Source: an uncultured Oscillospiraceae bacterium
Lineage (GTDB): Bacteria; Bacillota; Clostridia; Oscillospirales; Acutalibacteraceae
Length of the DNA: 10,121 nucleotides
Assembly: GCA_900553525.1 (NCBI GenBank)
Contig: USDZ01000048.1
Span: 1 to 10,121, forward strand
Reading direction: 5' to 3'
The position numbers were made by a program, and so were the translations under genes. This document shows, piece by piece, positions 4,967 to 10,121 of this stretch; within the stretch, counting starts at the first letter, position 1, and every line of letters starts with the position of its first letter. The notes below the pieces were generated by a model. The model saw only the letters and a program-made list of their open reading frames with translations, was not told where the DNA came from and did not search any database.

Positions 4967-5920
4967 TCAGATCGTATCATCATCGTCTTCATCATGGGCC
5001 CAGCGCCGGTAATAGTGAGAGCGACGGAGCTCCTGTTCATTGTACTGTTTGGGAAGTTCGCGCTTTGGTTTTTCCTCCTCCGCTTTCTCGTCTTCCTCTT
5101 CCTTGCCGCGATCTCGAAAGACCGCCTTTTCCTCATCTTCAGCTAAGTCCTCTTCCTCTTCAATATTTAAGGCGCGTTTGGCTTCCCGATCCTCTCCGGG
5201 ATGCTCTTTATAATAGGGATCGATCATATATTTTTTGACGATGGGGAAAATATTGAACTGAATGAGAAAAGAGCGGAATGCCGGAAAGAAAAAGATATAC
5301 ACCAAAAGAATAACCGGAATGGTAATGTACCGCGGAGCAAAAAACACCAAGACCAGACCGATACCGTAAAAGAGAAGTAAAATGACCGAAATCAACAAAT
5401 TGCGCTTGAGCCCAACAAAAGAAAGCAACAGGGCATTCTTCAGCAACTGTTTGATGGTGAGCTTAAAGGTGATCATCATCATATAGATATAATAATTCAT
5501 AAAGGTGTAAAGGATCAGAGCAAAGAAGCTGACTGCCAGGCCCACCATGCCGAACAGTCCTTCTCCATACCAAAAGAACCAGATATCCAGGAAAATAAGC
5601 GCCCCGAATAGCAGATTCAAGAGTCCGATAACCAGCGCCTGTTTCCAGTTTTTCTTGACGGTGTCCATAAAGTCCGCATATAAAAAGGCGTGCTTTTCAC
5701 GAGCGAAGTTCCTCGTAATATACGTCAGTCCCGCACTGGCAAGACCGTTTGTCACCACGGGAAGAGACACCAGCACATACAGCAGATTTGCGAGAACCAA
5801 TTTCCAGAACTTTCGAAAATAGATTTCGAAAAAAATCACGATTCCCTTTTTCTGCGGCCCATGTTTATCGACACCGGGTCCTGGTCGGTTATAATCAAAA
5901 AAGCCAAAAAAACCTGCCAC
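4967..5920 (-). CDS. YesL-family (DUF624) membrane protein with acidic C-terminal tail
   Basis: A 317-residue integral membrane protein. The N-terminus has the family's PGPGVDK motif (residues 13-19), then FFEIYFRKFWKLVLANLLY leading into the first membrane segment (about 40-58). About five further hydrophobic segments follow to residue 220, as in DUF624/YesL proteins, which typically have roughly 200-230 residues. From about 230 onward there is a tail with many Glu, Asp and Lys, ending in HDEDDDDTI, which is extra to the core family and presumably cytoplasmic. The start is GTG 5920, fixed by GAGGAG at 5934-5929 with an 8-base spacer; no ATG is well placed. It is the last gene of the minus-strand run, 48 bases behind the SpoIIM-like gene. 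YesL members often accompany carbohydrate transport genes, but nothing here supports that role. Confidence 0.85.
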   Translation of the reverse strand: MAGFFGFFDYNRPGPGVDKHGPQKKGIVIFFEIYFRKFWKLVLANLLYVLVSLPVVTNGLASAGLTYITRNFAREKHAFLYADFMDTVKKNWKQALVIGLLNLLFGALIFLDIWFFWYGEGLFGMVGLAVSFFALILYTFMNYYIYMMMITFKLTIKQLLKNALLLSFVGLKRNLLISVILLLFYGIGLVLVFFAPRYITIPVILLVYIFFFPAFRSFLIQFNIFPIVKKYMIDPYYKEHPGEDREAKRALNIEEEEDLAEDEEKAVFRDRGKEEEDEKAEEEKPKRELPKQYNEQELRRSHYYRRWAHDEDDDDTI

Positions 5921-5957
5921 TTTATCGTCTCCTCACATGTTGAACATCCTAGTTTGG

Positions 5958-5976
5958 AAAACCGCCGATCAGGCGG
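5958..5976 (-). terminator. Weak hairpin with T-run at the end of the SpoIIM-like gene
   Basis: On the minus strand CCGCC (5976-5972), loop TGATC containing the stop codon, GGCGG (5966-5962), then TTTT. The stem is only 5 bp, so it is likely a partial attenuator between the SpoIIM-like and YesL-like genes. Confidence 0.35.
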
Positions 5977-6583
5977 GAATAAACAGATTGAGAAATGCCA
6001 GCCGAAATCCGACGTCCAATACCCCTGCGGCAAACGCTACACCGGACAGCAGCAAAAAACGCATACAGTATAAACGGAAGTCCTGCCAAAGTCCGCCGCA
6101 ATTCGCGGCATTCGGAAGCAGTTGCCCCGCGATAAGCAAGGACATCCGCATGCTCTCCGCACAGCCCATCAGTAGCGCGGCGGCCGTAATCAGGCTGTGC
6201 GGCAACACCAATAAGGCGACAAAGGCCACGCCGCCGGCACCGAATCCATAGTAATAGGCCTCTGTCATTCCTAGCCCTAAGCCGAAAAACACCGGAACCA
6301 GGATGCTCACCGGGACCCCGCAGGCAGAAAGACCGGTCAAAAATAAAAGAGCCAAGAGACAAAAAGAGGAAAAACAGGAGGAAAAGAGTTCCGAAACGCC
6401 GCCTCGAATTCCTCCTTCGATCGGTCCCACCTGCAACATCACGGTTAAATCGGCGGAGAACAACGCATGGTATACAGTAAACGCCAAGCTTCCTCCCAGC
6501 ACGCCGAGCAAGAGCAGAATAAGAAAGAGAAGCAGCCGGCGGTTATCCGTGAAAAACTCGCGGATGGAGTTTGTCCGATTCAT
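5969..6583 (-). CDS. SpoIIM-like (stage II sporulation protein M family) membrane protein
   Basis: A 204-residue polytopic membrane protein. The layout fits SpoIIM. A charged N-terminus (NRTNSIREFFTDNRR) precedes membrane helix 1 (about 17-37). An extracytoplasmic loop with VGPIEGGIRGGVSELF follows, then LLALLFLTGLSACGVPVSI and VPVFFGLGLGMTEAYYY. Next comes a helix with LLVLPHSLITAAALLMG, the position of the conserved 'LPQNL' segment, and finally a C-terminal helix. In B. subtilis SpoIIM works with SpoIID and SpoIIP in engulfment during sporulation; whether this homologue does so is not shown. ATG 6583 is chosen since GGAGG (6595-6591) sits 7 bases upstream; the in-frame ATG at 6601 has no ribosome site. 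A 13-bp inverted repeat abuts that ribosome site. The gene lies 53 bases behind scfB. Confidence 0.65.
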   Translation of the reverse strand: MNRTNSIREFFTDNRRLLLFLILLLLGVLGGSLAFTVYHALFSADLTVMLQVGPIEGGIRGGVSELFSSCFSSFCLLALLFLTGLSACGVPVSILVPVFFGLGLGMTEAYYYGFGAGGVAFVALLVLPHSLITAAALLMGCAESMRMSLLIAGQLLPNAANCGGLWQDFRLYCMRFLLLSGVAFAAGVLDVGFRLAFLNLFIPA

Positions 6584-6595
6584 GGGAGGACCTCC

Positions 6596-6624
6596 GTTCA
6601 TAGGATTTGATAAATCCTATGAAC
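6596..6624. repeat. 13-bp perfect inverted repeat abutting a ribosome binding site
   Basis: GTTCATAGGATTT (6596-6608), a 3-base centre GAT, and AAATCCTATGAAC (6612-6624). On the minus strand it sits between scfB and the SpoIIM-like gene. A T-run precedes it there and GGAGG follows immediately, so it cannot be a standard terminator of the minus-strand operon. It may be a structure controlling translation or processing of the transcript, or an operator. Confidence 0.8.
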
Positions 6625-6636
6625 AAAAAAAAGAAT

Positions 6637-8007
6637 TTATGCCTGCTGATCTTCCGCCAAAGCCGCCTGAATCATAATCGCACATTCCAGACGCTTTTTT
6701 TCTAAGGCACAAGATAGAGAGTGCGGTTTGAGGAGATCGCCCTCATATTGCTGATTATTGGCGTTACAGCCGCCTGAACAATAGAATTTCGCCCAGCAGG
6801 AACGGCAGGTTTCTTTATGATAGACCGAGGTACGGGCAAATCGATCTTTGAGCTTTTGATCGTATTCCCCTGTAAGCACATTGCCCATCTGCCATTCCGG
6901 CTGTCCGACAAATTGATGGCAAGGGAAAACATGCCCTTCCGGATCCACCGCCGCATACTCGTTGCCGCATCCGCAGCCTCTGAGACGCTTGATAACGCAA
7001 GGGCCCTGATTCAGATCAAGCATAAAGTGGAAAAAATTGAAGTGCTCTCCCCTGCGTTTTATCTCCAAAAGAATGCGGGCCAGTTTGTCATACTCCTCAA
7101 AAATTACCGGTAAATCTTCTTCCCGCAGAGAATAGGCCTCATTCGGATCCGTGACCACCGGCTCGACGGAGACTTGATCAAAGCCGAGTTCTCGCATGTG
7201 AAGGACATCTTTTGAAAAGTCGAGATTATTCCGCGTAAATGTTCCCCGCACATAATAATCGCGGTCTCCACGTTCCGCTACAAAGCGCTGATAACGAGGC
7301 ACGATTGTATCGTAGCTGCCCTTGCCGCCCGCATTGGGACGCATGGCGTCGTTGATGTCCTTCCGGCCGTCCAGTGAAAGTACTACGTTTTGCATTTCTG
7401 CATTCAGAAAAGCCGTTGTCTCATCGTCGAGCAAAACACCATTGGTTGTCATGGTAAAGCGAAACACCTTGTCGTGCTTTTTCTCGAGACTTCGCGCATA
7501 GGCAACCGTCTTTTTGACAACATCCAGATTCAGGAGAGGTTCCCCACCAAAAAAATCGAGTTCCAGATGCCGCCTGGCTCCCGACTGCTTGATCAAAAAG
7601 TCAATTGCGGCCTTAGCCACTTCATAAGGCATGGTTTGCGGCTTCCCGCCATAAATGCCTTGGCCGGCAAAGCAGTACCGGCACCGCAAATTGCAGTCAT
7701 GCGAGACATGCAGGCACATGGCCTTGAGCGGAGAGGCTGCCAGAGCCTCCGCATATGGCTGATAATCATCTTGGCTGTAAAGGAGTCCTCCTTTTCGGAG
7801 TTCCAAAAGCTCCGCATATGTATCCTTCACCTCTTCCGGGGCATAACGCTTGGAAAGAAGATGCAGAGTTTCCGAAGGACATTCGTCCGGCAGGTCGTCC
7901 GGAAATTGGGTCAATAAATCATAAGCCAATTCATCCAGCACATGAACGGCTCCGCTGTGTACATCCAGTACGATGCGCATCCCGTTGTTTTCAAAGCAAT
8001 GGATCAT
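6637..8007 (-). CDS. scfB: SCIFF-peptide radical SAM maturase (ranthipeptide thioether synthase)
   Basis: A 456-residue radical SAM/SPASM enzyme that uses S-adenosylmethionine and iron-sulfur clusters to form a sactionine-like thioether (non-alpha, ranthipeptide type) in the SCIFF precursor. Residues 1-80 resemble a PqqD-like peptide-recognition element. The radical SAM cluster motif is CNLRCRYC (Cys105, 109, 112), followed by the SAM-binding GGEP (154-157). The C-terminal SPASM region holds the auxiliary-cluster cysteines: Cys337, 345, 347 and 363, then CRSC (401, 404), Cys410, Cys414 and Cys433. Length and cysteine layout agree with characterised SCIFF maturases such as CteB of Clostridium thermocellum. 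ATG 8007 has GGGAGT 10 bases upstream. The precursor gene lies directly upstream, separated by a hairpin that probably lowers expression of this gene relative to it. Confidence 0.95.
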   Translation of the reverse strand: MIHCFENNGMRIVLDVHSGAVHVLDELAYDLLTQFPDDLPDECPSETLHLLSKRYAPEEVKDTYAELLELRKGGLLYSQDDYQPYAEALAASPLKAMCLHVSHDCNLRCRYCFAGQGIYGGKPQTMPYEVAKAAIDFLIKQSGARRHLELDFFGGEPLLNLDVVKKTVAYARSLEKKHDKVFRFTMTTNGVLLDDETTAFLNAEMQNVVLSLDGRKDINDAMRPNAGGKGSYDTIVPRYQRFVAERGDRDYYVRGTFTRNNLDFSKDVLHMRELGFDQVSVEPVVTDPNEAYSLREEDLPVIFEEYDKLARILLEIKRRGEHFNFFHFMLDLNQGPCVIKRLRGCGCGNEYAAVDPEGHVFPCHQFVGQPEWQMGNVLTGEYDQKLKDRFARTSVYHKETCRSCWAKFYCSGGCNANNQQYEGDLLKPHSLSCALEKKRLECAIMIQAALAEDQQA

Positions 8008-8057
8008 ACGATACCTAACTCCCGTTTCTCACATACTTGGCAACTATCTGAAACAGA

Positions 8058-8085
8058 GAAAACAGGGCGGATTTATCCGCCCTGT
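8058..8085 (-). terminator. Hairpin attenuator between the SCIFF precursor and its maturase
   Basis: On the minus strand ACAGGGCGGA-T (8085-8075) pairs perfectly with its mirror (8072-8062) around a 4-nt loop: a 10-bp GC-rich stem followed by TTTCTCTGTTT. The short T-run suggests partial termination. It stands 18 bases after the precursor stop, where RiPP operons often carry an attenuator that keeps precursor transcripts in excess. Confidence 0.75.
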
Positions 8086-8102
8086 CCCAATCCCCGGTCA
8101 GA

Positions 8103-8240
8103 TCACTTTTCACACTTTTGATTGGCAACGGTGCAGGATGTCTTGCAGGCGGATTGGCAGGACGCCTGACATTCCCCACAACCGCCTTTGGCAGCTGTGG
8201 CCTTGAGATTGTTCTTGTTAATGGTCTGAATGTGTTTCAT
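8103..8240 (-). CDS. scfA: SCIFF precursor peptide (six cysteines in forty-five residues)
   Basis: A gene of exactly 45 codons, starting MKHIQTINKNNLKATAAK and followed by a core with six cysteines at 21, 24, 28, 32, 36 and 43. It matches the SCIFF family by length, by the MKHIQTI opening, and by the conserved core segments CQSACKTSC and TVANQ. It is the ribosomally made substrate of the adjacent maturase. In the characterised homologue CteA the thioether joins Cys32 and Thr37, and both residues are at the same positions here. ATG 8240 has an ideal AGGAGG (8254-8249) 8 bases upstream, consistent with high translation. The gene lies 44 bases after the TIGR04086-like gene, in the same run. No leader-cleavage site such as a double glycine cleaved by a PCAT transporter is evident. 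SCIFF-type peptides have been linked to quorum-type signalling in some clostridia; that role is not shown here. Confidence 0.95.
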   Translation of the reverse strand: MKHIQTINKNNLKATAAKGGCGECQASCQSACKTSCTVANQKCEK

Positions 8241-8284
8241 TTTCTATTCCTCCTAACAGTCTAACAATTACACAGAATCGCCTG

Positions 8285-8692
8285 CTACCGGCGGCGTTTG
8301 AAATTCACACCGATAATACCGCCTACAGCGCCGGAACCCACCATGACGGCCAACTTGATCAGCATCGTGGCACCCCGTACATCCTGAAGCACGGCAAATC
8401 CCGCAATAATCACCACCACGTACAAAAGGAGTGCGGCGCCGGCCCCGTACAACAGGCCTCTTTCTCCAGAAATCTTTGCGGAGACGATCCCGGCGATAAA
8501 CGAACCAAAAGCCGCTGCCACCATCGCCATGGGCGTAACAGCCGCCTTGGGTATATTCTGGGCTGCCATCACAGCCGCCATAACCAGCAACATCAACAGA
8601 CAGGCTATCGCGCCTACACAGGCACCTATAACGATAGGCCGTACGATTTTTTTGACAAGCGCCGAATCCTCATTGCGCGATTTTGCTTTCAT
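8285..8692 (-). CDS. TIGR04086-like small membrane protein
   Basis: A 135-residue, very hydrophobic protein with four predicted membrane helices (about residues 20-44, 50-71, 80-102 and 108-130). A basic N-terminus (MKAKSRNED...KK) and the ending NFKRRR suggest that both ends are cytoplasmic. Small-residue-rich helices (GSGAVGGIIGVNF at the end) are typical of the TIGR04086 family, which is found in Clostridia and often beside the SCIFF genes. Its molecular function is unknown; a role in SCIFF export or sensing is a guess based only on position. ATG 8692 is supported by GGAGGG 6 bases upstream. The gene follows yajC after 133 bases in which I see no good terminator. Confidence 0.8.
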   Translation of the reverse strand: MKAKSRNEDSALVKKIVRPIVIGACVGAIACLLMLLVMAAVMAAQNIPKAAVTPMAMVAAAFGSFIAGIVSAKISGERGLLYGAGAALLLYVVVIIAGFAVLQDVRGATMLIKLAVMVGSGAVGGIIGVNFKRRR

Positions 8693-8825
8693 ACCTCACC
8701 CTCCGCCTTCCTATGAATGGAGTTTCCTTATCCATAGCTTATTCTCCGGCGGACGGTTTTAGTACTGGCCCCGGGCCTTTCTTTACAGGACCAACCGGAC
8801 ACATGACAGCTTTCACGCGACGGGA

Positions 8826-9206
8826 TCAATCGTCATCGTCATCATCATCGTCGTCGTCCAACTCATTGGGATCATGAATTGTCTCACAGCTTTGCAGAGC
8901 CCATTTTTTAATGGTCATTTTATTGCGGTCGGCACCAGTCTCAATGACGAGGGAATCTTCCTTGATATTGACCACACGACCGCAGATACCGCCGATGGTC
9001 GTGATCTCATCCCCGACCCGGATGCTGTTACGCATCCGCTGTTCTTCCTTTTGCTTTTTGCGCTGGGGACGAATCATGACGAAATACATGAGTACCACGA
9101 TCAGAACAATCGGACCCCACATAATCAACTGCGTTAAAAAAGGATTGGCCTCGACATTTTCGGCCGCCTGTTCCCCTTCCGCAAGAATGGGCATGATGTC
9201 TATCAA
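8826..9206 (-). CDS. yajC: YajC, preprotein translocase accessory subunit
   Basis: A 126-residue single-pass membrane protein, the YajC partner of SecDF in Sec-dependent protein export. The N-terminal membrane helix (about 27-45) ends in the signature MIRPQRKKQKE (44-54). The compact cytoplasmic domain follows with RVGDEITTIGGICGRV and IKEDSLVIETG. The protein ends with ten consecutive aspartates (117-126), which is not part of the usual family. I chose TTG 9206 because AGGAGG (9220-9215) lies exactly 8 bases upstream. An in-frame GTG at 9215 abuts that site with no spacer, and the ATG at 9194 is too far. A promoter lies in front, so it can be transcribed apart from tgt. It opens the run that leads to the SCIFF genes. 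Confidence 0.95.
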   Translation of the reverse strand: MIDIMPILAEGEQAAENVEANPFLTQLIMWGPIVLIVVLMYFVMIRPQRKKQKEEQRMRNSIRVGDEITTIGGICGRVVNIKEDSLVIETGADRNKMTIKKWALQSCETIHDPNELDDDDDDDDDD

Positions 9207-9233
9207 ATGTAGCACCTCCTAAAAATCTTCTCT

Positions 9234-9262
9234 ATTATATCGGGTTTTACGGACAGGCGCAA
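9234..9262 (-). promoter_or_regulatory. Sigma-A promoter of yajC and the SCIFF run
   Basis: On the minus strand TTGCGC (9262-9257), a 17-base spacer and a perfect TATAAT (9239-9234). It lies between the tgt stop and the yajC ribosome site. It shares the 10 bases CGATATAATA with the promoters at 2546 and 3772. Confidence 0.75.
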
Positions 9263-9288
9263 CCCTTTTTAAGAGAAAATAAAAAAAT

Positions 9289-10121
9289 TTACATTCCAGA
9301 GGCCCTCTCGTCTAAAACAGCTCGGTATTCCCCATAAAATGAGGAAAAGTTCCCGTTTTCTAAGCTTTCTCGGATCCGTTCCATCAAGGTGTTATAGAAG
9401 AAGAGGTTGTGCATCACGCAAAGACGCATCGCCAGCATTTCTCCCGCCTTAAAAAGATGGCGGATATAAGCCCTCGAATGCCTTTTGCAGGTCGGACATT
9501 CACAAGAATCGTCAATGGGAGACAAATCCCGTTCGTACCGCTGATTGAGAAGATTGCGCCGTCCTTTCCAAGTAAAGACATGGCCGTGCCGCGCGTTGCG
9601 GGCCGGCATAACGCAGTCAAAAAGATCAATACCCCGCGCCACTCCTTCCAGGATATTGACAGGCGTCCCCACTCCCATCAGATAACGAGGCTTATCCGAC
9701 GGCATATACGGCTCCACCGCTTCGAGGATCCGATACATGACCGGAGCTGGCTCTCCCACCGCCAGTCCGCCGACCGCATAACCATCCAAACCGAGAGACG
9801 CGATGTCTTTCATATGCCTGACGCGCAAATCATCAAAAGTACAACCCTGATTGATTCCAAACAACAACTGCCGGGGATTGAGAGCATCGGAAAGACCGTT
9901 CAAGCGGTCGTGTTCTTCTTTGCAGCGAATAAGCCAGCGCGTAGTACGGTCGCAGGACTCACGAGCATAATCGTAGGCAGCGGGATTCTCTACACATTCA
10001 TCAAAGGCCATGGCAATGGTAGACCCAAGATTAGACTGGATGCGCATGCTCTCTTCCGGCCCGATGAATAAGCGGCGGCCGTCAATGTGGGATGCAAACG
10101 TGACCCCTTCTTCCCTAATAC
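9289..10121 (-). CDS. tgt: Queuine tRNA-guanine transglycosylase, 5' part outside the window
   Basis: The C-terminal 276 residues of Tgt, which in bacteria exchanges guanine 34 of tRNAs with GUN anticodons for preQ1 on the way to queuosine. The frame is open to the window edge (REEGVTFASHIDGRRLFIGPEES precedes the first internal ATG), so about 100 residues are missing. Visible landmarks are MAFDECV, the substrate-loop GGLAVGEP, the nucleophile region DLFDCVMPARNARHG with the catalytic Asp, and the zinc site CECPTC followed by 25 residues and His. The protein ends DERASGM. All catalytic and metal ligands in this part are intact, so the gene looks functional. It lies upstream of yajC, the normal order in Firmicutes. 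Confidence 0.97.
   Translation of the reverse strand, partial: IREEGVTFASHIDGRRLFIGPEESMRIQSNLGSTIAMAFDECVENPAAYDYARESCDRTTRWLIRCKEEHDRLNGLSDALNPRQLLFGINQGCTFDDLRVRHMKDIASLGLDGYAVGGLAVGEPAPVMYRILEAVEPYMPSDKPRYLMGVGTPVNILEGVARGIDLFDCVMPARNARHGHVFTWKGRRNLLNQRYERDLSPIDDSCECPTCKRHSRAYIRHLFKAGEMLAMRLCVMHNLFFYNTLMERIRESLENGNFSSFYGEYRAVLDERASGM

Noticed and set aside
5949..6362. Minus-strand 137-codon ORF inside the SpoIIM-like gene
   Set aside because: A shadow frame of the membrane protein. It is rich in Arg and Cys, and the other frame has the coherent membrane helices and ribosome site.
8693..8825. Possible terminator or promoter between yajC and the TIGR04086-like gene
   Set aside because: Only short palindromes (for example around CCCGGG) and no stem with a T-run or paired -35/-10 could be found.

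Overview
The window reads as chromosomal DNA of a low-to-mid GC, probably spore-forming member of the Clostridia. The basis is a SCIFF ranthipeptide precursor and its radical SAM maturase lying next to yajC and tgt, a SpoIIM-family protein, strong AGGAGG ribosome sites and near-consensus sigma-A promoters. Oscillospirales-type relatives are my best guess, at low confidence. No tRNA, rRNA, CRISPR array, transposase or phage structural gene is visible.

Left part (1-2520). A bidirectional terminator is followed by two minus-strand genes, a GNAT acetyltransferase and a TVP38/TMEM64 (VTT-domain) membrane protein. Divergent from them is a plus-strand pyridoxal/pyridoxamine kinase that ends inside its own terminator hairpin.

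Middle part (2520-4960, plus strand). This is a run of small genes, each near a clear promoter. It holds a 150-aa coiled-coil protein with an 84-bp internal tandem duplication and a 51-aa ribbon-helix-helix regulator starting at TTG behind a perfect TTGACA-17-TATAAT promoter. It also holds a 41-codon ORF coupled to the regulator by an ATGA overlap and a 93-aa orphan protein. A Xer-type tyrosine recombinase follows. Its leader carries a perfect 14-bp inverted repeat whose core has the 11-6-11 layout of a Xer/dif site.

Right part (4967-10121, minus strand, transcribed right to left). The order is tgt (5' end outside the window), yajC, a TIGR04086-like membrane protein, the 45-aa SCIFF precursor (scfA), a strong hairpin, the SCIFF maturase (scfB), a SpoIIM-like membrane protein, and a YesL/DUF624 membrane protein with a long acidic tail. 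This is the known Clostridial SCIFF neighbourhood. ScfB is expected to install a thioether on ScfA; the hairpin between them probably keeps peptide transcripts in excess over maturase transcripts. No dedicated exporter or leader protease lies in the window.

The SCIFF pair is the most distinctive biology here, but it belongs to a described class. The less explained items are the palindrome in front of the recombinase, the small-gene block with its shared 16-bp promoter sequence, the overlapping 41-codon ORF, and the 13-bp inverted repeat abutting the ribosome site of the SpoIIM-like gene.
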